From: Candidatus Uhrbacteria bacterium
GTDB lineage: Bacteria > Patescibacteriota > Patescibacteriia > 2-12-FULL-60-25
Length of the DNA stretch: 21,282 nucleotides
Direction: 5' to 3'
Assembly: GCA_023246325.1 (NCBI GenBank)
Contig: JAHFIO010000004.1
Span: 1 to 21,282 of the forward strand
Below the pieces are notes generated by a model. It worked only from the letters and a program-made list of their open reading frames with translations. It did not search any database and had not been told where the DNA came from. Below are positions 6,399 through 13,858 of this stretch, in pieces. How positions within the stretch are numbered: the stretch's first letter is position 1; each line of letters starts with the position of its first letter. The position numbers and the translations under genes are program-made.

Positions 6399-7106
6399 AT
6401 GAAGCAATTGTTCCTCATAGGTCTTGGTCTCTTTTTCATGATCTTCATCATCGGCATCGGTATCACCGCATGCGGTTGTGGTTCGGTCGCGGACAATTCG
6501 AATGCGGTCGCGGTTCCATCTTTGCCAAGCGCAGAAGATGCGGCTGTCGAAGCTTCGGATACGGATGCTTCGCCACCTACCGTGGCATATCGGCACTTCA
6601 AAAAGGTGCACGATGCAAGCACGGTCGCTGATTCAGAAACGGATTCGGGTGTGGACTCGGGCACGGATTCGGGTGTGGATTCCGGAACGGATTCCAGCGT
6701 CGACTCGGGCGTGGCACTTCGCACGCTCACGGTGGTGTGGGAAGGAAACCCCACGGGATCATATGCAGATAGGCGGTATTGTGCGGGTTCACCCATGCAG
6801 TACAACGATCTGCGTTCGGATGCAACCGCGACATTCAAGTACTGGCCCGACCAGGACATGTCGGATCCGAACACCTGGAAGTGGTTCGGTGGTGATGTAC
6901 TCTTTTCGACAGCGAAGAATACTCGCGTCGTGAAGATCTATGCCAATACCTCCTTGCGGTTCAACTGCATGGACGAAAACGGATCCACGATCACGTACGG
7001 ATGCAATCCAGGCAATATCCTGCCTCGCGTGTATGAGGGTGGGTCGGAGCTTCCTCTGACCACGGTCGCGAATGCCGGTTCTGGCTTCAACTGCCAGGTC
7101 AAGTAG
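6399..7106 (+). CDS. Lipoprotein with Ser-Asp repeat linker, paralog 1 of 3
   Basis: The 235-residue product has a lipoprotein signal with ITAC (Cys25) as the likely lipobox. It then has a low-complexity acidic linker including a tandem T/V-D-S-G repeat (about residues 81-104) and a C-terminal domain from about residue 107. That domain starts LTVVWEGNPTGSY, has YCAGSP, a TWKWFGGDVL segment, SLRFNCMDENG, YGCNPG and ends GFNCQVK. Four cysteines are shared with the two following genes. I know no named family; the size and Cys pattern suggest a secreted beta-rich binding domain held away from the membrane by a flexible stalk. An ACAAGGAGAAA site precedes the ATG. Codon use is G+C rich like the barrel gene. 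A terminator 13 nt downstream ends this part of the operon. Confidence 0.85.
   Translation: MKQLFLIGLGLFFMIFIIGIGITACGCGSVADNSNAVAVPSLPSAEDAAVEASDTDASPPTVAYRHFKKVHDASTVADSETDSGVDSGTDSGVDSGTDSSVDSGVALRTLTVVWEGNPTGSYADRRYCAGSPMQYNDLRSDATATFKYWPDQDMSDPNTWKWFGGDVLFSTAKNTRVVKIYANTSLRFNCMDENGSTITYGCNPGNILPRVYEGGSELPLTTVANAGSGFNCQVK
6639..6710 (+). repeat. In-frame tandem 12-nt repeat encoding (T/V)-D-S-G
   Basis: About six copies of a 12-nt unit (for example ACGGATTCGGGT and GTGGACTCGGGC) encode TDSG and VDSG blocks within the first lipoprotein, often alternating to give a 24-nt period. Such Ser-Asp runs act as flexible stalks in surface proteins of other bacteria. Copy number could vary by slippage. 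The repeat is missing from the two downstream paralogs. Confidence 0.8.
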
Positions 7107-7118
7107 TTCTTTCACTTA

Positions 7119-7146
7119 CCCCGTAGCATAAAACTACGGGGCTTTT
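7119..7146 (+). terminator. Rho-independent terminator
   Basis: CCCCGTAG (7119-7126) and CTACGGGG (7134-7141) form a perfect 8-bp stem with a 7-nt A-rich loop, followed by CTTTTC. It lies 12 nt after the stop of the first lipoprotein gene. A further 7-bp hairpin (GGATGTC/GACGTCC, near 7154-7173) lies in the gap before the next gene. Confidence 0.85.
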
Positions 7147-7211
7147 CATGGGCGGATGTCTTGGTGACGTCCCTCCATTCAAAAGATGTTCATTCACAAA
7201 GGAAAAAAATC

Positions 7212-7889
7212 ATGAAAGAGTTAAGACCAGAAACCAAAGAAAGTTTCATGCGTGAAGTTGTTTTAAGAATTCTTTTCGATTATTTGCTTTTGCCCGCTCT
7301 CTACATTGCATTTGTTGTTGCGCTCATTTATGCGGTTTCAACATTTATTGCTGGATGCGCAAAAGGTTCCGTCGATCACACAAATCGACAGGATGCAGGA
7401 GAGGTAATTGTTGATGCGCGTGCATTTGACGTCGCACTTCCTGATTCTAGTAATGTGAAAGCGGATACGGGTGTATATATCCCGCTCCGCATCCTGACCT
7501 TTGTATGGGCTGGAAATCCAACGGGTTCGTATATTTCACATCGCTATTGTGCAGGTTCGCCTGTGCTTAAGGGTGACAATAGTACGAATGCATATGTGTC
7601 GTGGAAACCTTGGTATCATCAGGCAGCCGATGCAACGAAAACGTGGATCAACTTCAATGGGGATCTGTATGACACGGATGCGATTTTCACGCGGGGCATG
7701 ATGACACGCGCCACGGATTCATTGCGTTTTCAGTGCTTCGATGATGATGGCATTGGTCATGTGCGTTTGGCCTGTTCGCCACTTGGTGTATTTGTACACG
7801 TATATGAAGGCGCTGATGCGACTTTTGCAGAGGTGCCTGTGTCCATCATTACCAATGGCGTTGATGAATACGACTGTCAAATTCAGTAA
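7212..7889 (+). CDS. Lipoprotein-like paralog 2 of 3 with long N-terminal extension
   Basis: The ATG at 7212 is chosen over the upstream in-frame start at 7161 because AAAGGAAA lies just before it. The 225-residue protein has about 28 polar residues, then a membrane segment (about 25-47) ending FIAGC, a possible lipobox with Cys49. The long cytoplasmic part is unusual for a lipoprotein signal, so it may remain as a single-span anchor. The C-terminal domain aligns with its neighbours: LTFVWAGNPTGSY, RYCAGSP, TWINFNGDLY, SLRFQCFDDDG, LACSP and DEYDCQIQ. The short linker lacks the Ser-Asp repeats. Base composition is closer to the AT-rich background than paralog 1, so the copies have diverged or are expressed differently. 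Confidence 0.83.
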   Translation: MKELRPETKESFMREVVLRILFDYLLLPALYIAFVVALIYAVSTFIAGCAKGSVDHTNRQDAGEVIVDARAFDVALPDSSNVKADTGVYIPLRILTFVWAGNPTGSYISHRYCAGSPVLKGDNSTNAYVSWKPWYHQAADATKTWINFNGDLYDTDAIFTRGMMTRATDSLRFQCFDDDGIGHVRLACSPLGVFVHVYEGADATFAEVPVSIITNGVDEYDCQIQ

Positions 7890-7924
7890 TGGTTTCAACA
7901 AGGATCAAAAAAGGAGAAAATCAG

Positions 7925-8560
7925 ATGCAAACAAAATTGAGTGTGCTTGTACTTATGTGTATGGTCAGCGGATGTGGTGCTTTCGCGAGCACGGGTTCTG
8001 AGATGCAGGATGCGGGAGTTGTTCCTCATCCTGCCGAACCCGTACCTGGCACCGATCAAGCAAGCACCGAGCCAGAAATTGGTACGGTACTTCCGCATTT
8101 GCCCGTTCATGTGAGCGATGCAAGTTCGGATATTGATTCAACGACATATGTGCCTCAGCGCAAACTTACTTTTATGTGGGGTGGAAATCCGGCCGGACTC
8201 ATGTGCGTTATGCGTACCTGCGAAGGATCGCCCGTCGGCTATAATGACATGCGCGATGATGCGAATGTCGAGTGGCGACGCTGGCCAGATCAGCCTGCAT
8301 CCGTAACCGGAACCTGGCGCGATTTTGGTGGCGATGTTTTGAACGACAGTACCATGTATTCGCAAACTGTTTCGTATTCTGCAACGGACTCTTTGCGTTT
8401 CCAGTGTCTGGATATGCAAAGAGATTCGAGTGGCGTAGCGCATATCAAGTATGCTTGCTCGCCAGGTGGACCAATTCCCATGGTCCTAGAGGGAACGATT
8501 CAACGCGTTGTTACAATCGTGAGCAATGGTAAGGGTGGATACAATTGTCAGGTGAATTAG
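7925..8560 (+). CDS. Lipoprotein paralog 3 of 3
   Basis: The ATG at 7925 follows AAAGGAG by 7 nt and gives a short lipoprotein signal ending VSGC (Cys17). The upstream in-frame start at 7889 overlaps the previous stop and has no such site. The 211-residue product has an acidic, Pro-rich linker and the same C-terminal domain as the two genes before it: LTFMWGGNPAG, TCEGSPVGYND, RWPDQPA, TWRDFGGDVL, SLRFQCLD, YACSPGG and GYNCQVN. Parts of it (YNDMRDDA, WPDQ, FGGDVL) match paralog 1 better than paralog 2. An extra Cys replaces the aromatic position after the GNP motif. A strong terminator follows. The function of the domain is unknown to me. Confidence 0.85.
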   Translation: MQTKLSVLVLMCMVSGCGAFASTGSEMQDAGVVPHPAEPVPGTDQASTEPEIGTVLPHLPVHVSDASSDIDSTTYVPQRKLTFMWGGNPAGLMCVMRTCEGSPVGYNDMRDDANVEWRRWPDQPASVTGTWRDFGGDVLNDSTMYSQTVSYSATDSLRFQCLDMQRDSSGVAHIKYACSPGGPIPMVLEGTIQRVVTIVSNGKGGYNCQVN

Positions 8561-8566
8561 TTTTTA

Positions 8567-8612
8567 GGGGTTAGGGATACGTGCTTTGTACGTATCCCTG
8601 ACCCCTTTTTTT
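8567..8612 (+). terminator. Strong rho-independent terminator of the lipoprotein cluster
   Basis: GGGGTTAGGGATACGT pairs with ACGTATCCCTGACCCC (16 positions, one mismatch) around a short loop, followed by seven T residues. It separates the envelope module from the housekeeping gene that begins at 8642. Confidence 0.92.
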
Positions 8613-8641
8613 GTTGCTTACGACATGTGTATACTCATTCT

Positions 8642-9562
8642 ATGTCAGAAATAAATTTTGCATCAGATTTTATTGGCAACTCAGCTGTTGTTCGTATTTT
8701 GTCGCATGCCATTTTACATCCAGCGCCTGCCTATGTTTTAACAGGTGTGCCACATCTAGGAAAAAAAACACTGGCAGAAAAATTTGTCAGAACTTTATTA
8801 CAGCAGGATACAAATGAAACTTGGCGCAATCATCCTGATATTTTTATTTTGGAAGCGGAGGAAGGAAAAAAATTAATTTCAGTTGAGCAAGTGCGTGATG
8901 TAATAGAGCGTGTGAGTATGCGGCCATTTGTTGCATCGCGTATTGTTGTATACGTACCTAATGCGGATTTATTTAATGAAGCTGGCACCAATGCACTATT
9001 AAAAGTTGTTGAAGAACCGCCCGCAGAAGCAGTTTTTGTTTTTGTAGCACAAGATATTGGGCGCCTGCCCGCGACATTGAAAAGTCGAGCAGTTGTGCTC
9101 CCTTTGTATCCTGTCGCAAGAAAAGAAATGTTGCGCGCAGGTATTTCAGAAAAAAAATGTGATAGTGCGCGTGGTCGCGTAGGTTTAGCGATGCTAGAAC
9201 AGAAAGAAAAAAATAGTGCAGCAGGATTTGTATCCGCCATATTGAAAGAAAATTGTGGAAGTCGTTTAACGAGAATAGATATGCTGACAAAAATATGTGA
9301 TGCGGATGAATTTCCGCAACTTGCATGGCGCGATGCTTTGCAAACCATGATGGGGGAGATGACCGAGGTGATGCGAGAAAATAAAAAGGCTACGGTTTTA
9401 GGTATGGGAATACTATTAGCATCTCGTGCAATTGGTACGGCGATATCTCCGCGTATGTATTTGGACGCAATTGCTATTCGATTGGATGGTGAGAATATGG
9501 AAGAATCCCATCGTGTCATGCCAAAACATATTTCATGTGGACTTCCAGAAGTATTTTTATAG
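8642..9562 (+). CDS. holB: DNA polymerase III delta-prime-like clamp-loader subunit
   Basis: This 306-residue AAA+ protein belongs to the clamp-loader family that places the sliding clamp on DNA. Visible features are an N-terminal FIGNSAVVRIL segment, a P-loop-like GVPHLGKKT (about 36-44), HPDIFIL, ISVEQVRDVIERVSMRPF, RIVVYVPNADLFNEAGTNALLKVVEEPP (Walker B region and helix) and an SR motif in LKSRAVVLPL. Lack of the four-Cys zinc site seen in DnaX, the degenerate P-loop and the short length favour delta-prime over gamma/tau. The ATG at 8642 is preferred to 8627. TATACT ends exactly 6 nt before it, so transcription probably starts at the A of the ATG and the mRNA is leaderless. A copy of GCAGGAT encodes QD near the P-loop and another encodes AG. 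Confidence 0.85.
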   Translation: MSEINFASDFIGNSAVVRILSHAILHPAPAYVLTGVPHLGKKTLAEKFVRTLLQQDTNETWRNHPDIFILEAEEGKKLISVEQVRDVIERVSMRPFVASRIVVYVPNADLFNEAGTNALLKVVEEPPAEAVFVFVAQDIGRLPATLKSRAVVLPLYPVARKEMLRAGISEKKCDSARGRVGLAMLEQKEKNSAAGFVSAILKENCGSRLTRIDMLTKICDADEFPQLAWRDALQTMMGEMTEVMRENKKATVLGMGILLASRAIGTAISPRMYLDAIAIRLDGENMEESHRVMPKHISCGLPEVFL

Positions 9563-9580
9563 TGCTACAATACCTGTTAT

Positions 9581-10681
9581 ATGAATATTTATTTTTCTCG
9601 TCTCGCGATTGTGCTTTCGACTACCATTTTATTTGGTGCAGGATGTATGGGTGGCGCTATTCCCGCGAATCAAATTGATGGTGGTGTATGGAAGTCCGCG
9701 GATGGAGGCAATACATGGATGAATAAAAAAGCTCTTGTTCAAGGAGCAAAAGTGACGGCAGGGGTAGGCACAGCTAAAATTTTGCAAGTAGCTTTTGATC
9801 CGCAAGATAACCGAACGATATATTTAGCTACTATGGATACGGGTTTACTCTATTCATTAGATGCGGGTGAAACATGGCAACAACCAGCTTCAATGCCAAC
9901 TCAACCAGCCACTGCACAATTAAATTCAGGTCGTGTTGGTGCAATTGCAGTTGATGCAAAAAATAAATGTGTTGTATATGCTGCTAAGGGAAATAGTATT
10001 TTTAAAACAATGAATTGTGGACGCGATTGGGATAGAATTTTCTTTGATCCGCGAGCGGAAATTGCGTTCACGCAATTAAATGTGGATTGGTATAATTCAA
10101 ATAATGTGTATTCGGGAACTTCATTAGGTGATGTATATAAATCAGATGATACGGGTATTACATGGAAGATGGTCACGCGTTCAGATGGGAATGCAATAGT
10201 GACTATTGCAGTAGATCCGCGTGATTCTCGATTGATATATGCTGCAACATATGGTGGTGGTATATTAAAATCTCCTGATGGCGGAAATACATGGCGCACG
10301 ATTATAAAAGAATTTGGCGATGAATTATATGACTCACGACGTGCGATTCAATTGGCTATTGATCCTATTGCAGCAAATGTCGTGTATATTGTTTCGAAAT
10401 ATGGCATTGTAAAAACTGAAAACGGGGGCGATACTTGGAAGGGAATGACGCTTACGACGCCGCCTGGGTCTATCAAAATTAATTCTATCGCCATTGATCC
10501 AAAAAATAATAAACATATTTTGTATACAGGTATTGGTGTGTTGCAGTCAACGGATGATGGAGGTTCTACGTGGAAGCCGCGTAAATTACCAACGACGCAA
10601 ATTGGTTCGACATTAGTTTTTGATCCAGTTGATTCGAAAATATTATATCTTGGAACAACTGCGTTACCGGCTAAACAATAA
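9581..10681 (+). CDS. Beta-propeller lipoprotein with Asp-box (BNR/Ycf48-like) repeats
   Basis: The 366-residue product has a lipoprotein signal ending FGAGC (Cys22). The rest is built of about seven repeats, each with an Asp-box turn: SADGGNTW, SLDAGETW, a degenerate TMNCGRDW, SDDTGITW, SPDGGNTW, TENGGDTW and STDDGGSTW. Most are paired with an I.ID/VDP...IYA strand. This repeat number fits one seven-bladed propeller, as in Ycf48/HCF136, sortilin-like and sialidase-type proteins. Catalytic residues of sialidases are not evident, so a binding or assembly role outside the membrane is more likely. TACAAT about 9 nt before the ATG and the absence of a Shine-Dalgarno suggest a very short leader. 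The N-terminal AGC is written by a GCAGGAT copy. Confidence 0.88.
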   Translation: MNIYFSRLAIVLSTTILFGAGCMGGAIPANQIDGGVWKSADGGNTWMNKKALVQGAKVTAGVGTAKILQVAFDPQDNRTIYLATMDTGLLYSLDAGETWQQPASMPTQPATAQLNSGRVGAIAVDAKNKCVVYAAKGNSIFKTMNCGRDWDRIFFDPRAEIAFTQLNVDWYNSNNVYSGTSLGDVYKSDDTGITWKMVTRSDGNAIVTIAVDPRDSRLIYAATYGGGILKSPDGGNTWRTIIKEFGDELYDSRRAIQLAIDPIAANVVYIVSKYGIVKTENGGDTWKGMTLTTPPGSIKINSIAIDPKNNKHILYTGIGVLQSTDDGGSTWKPRKLPTTQIGSTLVFDPVDSKILYLGTTALPAKQ

Positions 10682-10684
10682 AAT

Positions 10685-10714
10685 TTGACTAATTTTTTAT
10701 TATTCTGTTATAGT
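10685..10714 (+). promoter_or_regulatory. Promoter of the T-box transcript
   Basis: TTGACT (10685-10690) and TATAGT (10709-10714) with an 18-bp spacer predict a start near 10721. This puts about 340 nt of leader before the ligase gene, which matches the T-box element found there. Confidence 0.7.
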
Positions 10715-10720
10715 CTGATT

Positions 10721-11010
10721 AGTATATTTCATTAATAAAAAAGTCATTGATGCAGGATATAGTAATTTCAAATAAACTAGCAAAGCGAATAGGGGATAGT
10801 GTAAGCCCTGTCTAGCGTTGAAATGAAATTGGACCTGTTGAGACGTTAATTGCGAAAGTGATTGACCGGTTTGCCTCCGTAATCTTCGGCAAACGCATAT
10901 TTGAACACATGCGTATAAGTCTCTTTTCTAGAGAAAAATAAGGTGGTACCACGGAGAAGCTCCGTCCTTATATGTCAATTTTTTTGGCGTATAAAGATGG
11001 GGTTTTTTGT
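10721..11010 (+). promoter_or_regulatory. T-box riboswitch with transcription terminator
   Basis: The leader binds uncharged tRNA and lets transcription continue. Lower Stem I is CAGG (10753-10756) with CCTG (10834-10837). AGTA (10761-10764) faces GAA (10825-10827) as the loop-E part of the specifier loop, and ATTTCAA (10765-10771) pairs with TTGAAAT (10818-10824) above it. Further hairpins include GTTTGCC/GGCAAAC (10869-10894). The T-box core is AAGGTGGTACCACGG (10940 on); AAGG pairs with CCTT and ACGGAG with CTCCGT to form the antiterminator. The competing terminator is CTCCGTCCTTATA (10960-10972) with TATAAAGATGGGG (10990-11002), 12 of 13 paired, then TTTTTT. The codon after GAA is ATT (Ile); shifted registers give TTG or TGG. 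The bulge TGGT requires a tRNA with discriminator A, which fits Ile or Leu. Confidence 0.9.
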
Positions 11011-11059
11011 TTAAAGACCTCAACACAAAACGTAAAAGTCTTTCACAAAAGGAAACGTC

Positions 11060-11833
11060 ATGTCAAAGGAACTTCAAGCTTTTATTTCGCGATTTGATTT
11101 CAATCAAAATCTTATAAATCATCAAGGAGTAGAAAGAGAATATTTTCTTCTTGATGAAAACTCGATTCCTACACCACGTTCTTCTGATTTTTTAAATAAA
11201 ATTAAGGATAATGCGTGGACATATGAATTATCTGCTTGTCAGGTTGAGCATCGAACGAGCCCGCACAAGGAAATCTTAGATCTCAAAAATGATTTGGATA
11301 TTGCGCAAAAACAGGGGAAGCGCATTGCGTGTGAGCAAGGCATGGAATTACGAGCCATAGAAGTAGCGGATAAAAATATGCCTCTAGATATTTATCCTCA
11401 TGAACGATATCTAAAAATTGTTCCAAACGTATCAAAGCAAATTCTTTCTGCGGCATGTCGTGTGACAGGAACACATATTCATGTGGGTATGCCATCAATT
11501 GAAACCGCAATTGAAGTGCATAATACATTGATTGATTGTCTGGATGAGTTTATTTTGATGGGAGATCATTCAAACGGTGAACGTATTCGCTTATATAAAA
11601 TGATGGCCAAGAATCATACGCCACTAAAATACGAATCCGTGGATCATTTCTATGAAGTCGCATGTACTCAAGGATTTGTTGATAATCCAAAAGATTGCTG
11701 GCATTTAATTCGCATCAGTTATCATGGTACGGTTGAATTGCGCATGTTTGGTGTAACGGAAAATACAGAAGAAATCATTTCGTGGTGCGAACATGTTCGC
11801 TCTTATATCGATACATACTTCATGACAGTATAA
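11060..11833 (+). CDS. GCS2-family (YbdK/glutamate-cysteine ligase-like) amide ligase, short form
   Basis: Members of this ATP-dependent family join an amine, often an amino acid, to a carboxylate such as the gamma-carboxyl of glutamate. The 257 residues show the conserved blocks in order: GVEREYFLLD (residues about 23-32), YELSACQVEHRTSP (metal and substrate region), TGTHIHVGM, and RISYHGTVELRMF near the C-terminus. Typical members have about 370 residues, so this form is compact, with the middle shortened. The start follows AAAAGGAAA by about 7 nt. The gene stands alone between the T-box leader and a strong terminator, so it is the only target of that riboswitch. The tRNA features of the T-box do not fit cysteine or glutamate, so the amino acid used may be a branched-chain one. 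This is inference. Confidence 0.85.
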   Translation: MSKELQAFISRFDFNQNLINHQGVEREYFLLDENSIPTPRSSDFLNKIKDNAWTYELSACQVEHRTSPHKEILDLKNDLDIAQKQGKRIACEQGMELRAIEVADKNMPLDIYPHERYLKIVPNVSKQILSAACRVTGTHIHVGMPSIETAIEVHNTLIDCLDEFILMGDHSNGERIRLYKMMAKNHTPLKYESVDHFYEVACTQGFVDNPKDCWHLIRISYHGTVELRMFGVTENTEEIISWCEHVRSYIDTYFMTV

Positions 11834-11836
11834 GTT

Positions 11837-11866
11837 ATAGACACATTGTATGTGTCTATTTTTTTA
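11837..11866 (+). terminator. Rho-independent terminator after the T-box gene
   Basis: ATAGACACA (11837-11845) and TGTGTCTAT (11851-11859) form a perfect 9-bp stem with loop TTGTA, followed by a T-run. It begins 4 nt after the stop codon, making the riboswitch and ligase a one-gene transcription unit. Confidence 0.93.
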
Positions 11867-11936
11867 GCACAAACCAACGTGGCACACGTTTAATTGACTA
11901 TTTTTCAAAAAAAAGGCAAAATGAGTGTATTCTCAT

Positions 11937-12491
11937 ATGCCTACACGTATTGAAAATGCAAAACCTCGATTTCAACAAGTTGTTGAACATTTGGATTCGG
12001 AACTTTCCGCAATTCGTACTGGGCGCGCACATGCTGCATTAATTGAAAATATACAAGTAGAGGCATATGGATCCATGATGGATATGAAAGGTGTGGCCGC
12101 TGTGTCAATTCCAGATTTTAAAACAATTCAAATTGAAGCTTGGGATAAGGCACTTACTAAAGATATTGAAAAAGCTATTATTGCGGCGAATATTGGTTTA
12201 ACTCCAAATGTGGCAGGATCAATCATTCGATTGATTATGCCAACGCCAACTGAAGAAACTCGTCGTGATACGGTGAAGCGAGTACATGTATTAGGTGAAC
12301 AATCACGAAAAGGAATTCGAAATGTTCGCGAAGAAGTACGTGAAGAAATTTTATCCGCCGAAAAAGAAAAACAAATTTCTGAAGATGATCGATTTCGCGA
12401 ATTGGAACAATTAGAAAAACAAGTAAAAGAATGGAATGGAAAAATAGATGATATAGTGCAGGGTAAAGAAAAAGAAATTTCTACCATTTAA
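11937..12491 (+). CDS. frr: Ribosome recycling factor
   Basis: RRF, with EF-G, splits the ribosome after termination. The 184-residue product matches the normal length (about 185) and all family blocks: an N-terminal helix with LDSELSAIRTGRAHAALIENI, VEAYGSMMDMKGVAAVSIPD, IEAWDKALTKDIEKAI, NIGLTPNVAGSIIRL, and PTPTEETRRDTVKRV leading into a C-terminal helix with ARG/SRKGIRNVREEV-type motif. The ATG at 11937 gives the usual N-terminus; a GTG at 11925 in frame would add four residues. TATTCT sits 3 nt before the ATG and there is no Shine-Dalgarno. It heads a compact run with glyS (5 nt gap). A GCAGGAT copy at 12213 encodes AG in the VAGS motif. Confidence 0.97.
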   Translation: MPTRIENAKPRFQQVVEHLDSELSAIRTGRAHAALIENIQVEAYGSMMDMKGVAAVSIPDFKTIQIEAWDKALTKDIEKAIIAANIGLTPNVAGSIIRLIMPTPTEETRRDTVKRVHVLGEQSRKGIRNVREEVREEILSAEKEKQISEDDRFRELEQLEKQVKEWNGKIDDIVQGKEKEISTI

Positions 12492-12496
12492 AATCT

Positions 12497-13852
12497 ATGC
12501 CAATCTCTCCTGAAAAAAAAATGGATTTATTAGTCTCGCTCTGTAAACGACGCGGATTTATTTATCCTGGATCTGAAATATATGGTGGCTTTGCAAACTC
12601 TTGGGATTATGGGCCATATGGTGCGCAGCTGAAAAAAAATATTAAAGATGCTTGGTGGAATAGGTTTGTGATTGGTCGTGATGATATGGTGGGAATTGAA
12701 ACGCCAATTATCATGCATCCAAAAGTTTGGGAAGCATCAGGGCATGTGGCGACTTTTAGTGATCCGCTCGTTGATTGCAAAAAATGTAAACATCGTTTTC
12801 GCGCCGATCATTTGATGGAAGTGAATCAAGGCATGCTTGGCCGTTGTCCATTATGCACAGGCGAGCTTACGGATATTAAAAATTTTAATTTACTGTTTAA
12901 AACATCTATTGGTGTTACAGAGGACACGTCACATATTGCATATCTTCGTCCTGAAACTGCAGGTGGTATGTTTGTTGCGTGGAAAAATGTACGTGACTCT
13001 GCACGCAAACGCTTGCCATTTGGTATTGCGCAAGTTGGTAAAGCATTTCGTAATGAAATTACTCCAGGAAATTTTATTTTTCGTACACGTGAATTTGATC
13101 AAATGGAAATTGAATATTTTGTACGACCGGAAGATAGCGCGCGCGCTTTCGAGGAATGGCTGATTGCAATGAAAGCTTGGGTAAAAAATATTCTTAAGTT
13201 GCAGGATGCGAATGTGGTATATCATGAAATTGCTGATGTAGATCGCGCATTTTATTCTACGCGTACAATTGATGTGGAATATACATATCCATTCGGCACA
13301 AAAGAATTATACGGATTAGCAAATCGGTCAGACTATGATTTGTCGCGACATGCAGAAGCGAGTGATATGGATTTGAGATATGTAGATTCTGCAAATGGAG
13401 AAAAAATATTGCCGCATATTATTGAACCAACATGGGGATTAGATAGAACTGTATTAGCTGTATTAAGTGAACATCTTGATATAGATGAAGTAGACACAGC
13501 AGAGGGTGAAGGCACCGAACCAAGAATGGTTTTACGATTACCACCACTTTTAGCACCTGTGAAAGTTGCTATATTACCCTTGCAGAAAAAAGAAGAATTA
13601 GTATCGATAGCAAAAAAAATATCCGCATCCTGCCGCGAAAAAGGACTTGCGGTTGAATATGATGAAAGTGGATCAATTGGAAAAAGATATCGTCGGCAGG
13701 ATGAAGTAGGCACACCTTGGTGTGTAACCGTAGATTTTGACTCTGTGACTGATGGTGCATGTACGGTACGAAGTAGGGATAGTATGGAACAAGTGAGAAT
13801 GGACGTGGGGGAAATAGCAGGGTGGGTTGAAGAAAAAATTAAAATGAATTAA
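12497..13852 (+). CDS. glyS: Glycyl-tRNA synthetase, single-chain (alpha2) type
   Basis: This class II synthetase charges tRNA-Gly. The 451-residue chain is the archaeal/eukaryotic-like single-subunit form, also found in many bacteria, rather than the alpha2-beta2 glyQ/glyS pair. Visible parts are RRGFIYPGSEIYGG and WDYGPYGAQLK near the N-terminus, a zinc-type insertion with CKKC and CPLC (about residues 94-120), LRPETAGGMFV, motif 2 FRTREFDQMEIEYF, motif 3 around GLDRTVLAVL, and a C-terminal anticodon-binding domain (LAPVKVAILPL to RRQDEVGTPWCVTVD). It follows frr by 5 nt, without a Shine-Dalgarno, and precedes the M16 gene by 6 nt. No T-box precedes it; the T-box upstream belongs to the ligase and is closed off by a terminator. 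Confidence 0.97.
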   Translation: MPISPEKKMDLLVSLCKRRGFIYPGSEIYGGFANSWDYGPYGAQLKKNIKDAWWNRFVIGRDDMVGIETPIIMHPKVWEASGHVATFSDPLVDCKKCKHRFRADHLMEVNQGMLGRCPLCTGELTDIKNFNLLFKTSIGVTEDTSHIAYLRPETAGGMFVAWKNVRDSARKRLPFGIAQVGKAFRNEITPGNFIFRTREFDQMEIEYFVRPEDSARAFEEWLIAMKAWVKNILKLQDANVVYHEIADVDRAFYSTRTIDVEYTYPFGTKELYGLANRSDYDLSRHAEASDMDLRYVDSANGEKILPHIIEPTWGLDRTVLAVLSEHLDIDEVDTAEGEGTEPRMVLRLPPLLAPVKVAILPLQKKEELVSIAKKISASCREKGLAVEYDESGSIGKRYRRQDEVGTPWCVTVDFDSVTDGACTVRSRDSMEQVRMDVGEIAGWVEEKIKMN

Positions 13853-13858
13853 ATATCT

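Noticed and set aside
8830..9519. 229-codon minus-strand ORF opposite holB
   Set aside because: It mirrors a well-conserved AAA+ gene and has low-complexity Ser/Ala/Arg composition.
10944..10947. Cys- or Glu-specific T-box, as expected from the ligase family
   Set aside because: The bulge TGGT calls for discriminator A, while bacterial tRNA-Cys has U and tRNA-Glu has G; no Cys codon lies in the specifier loop.
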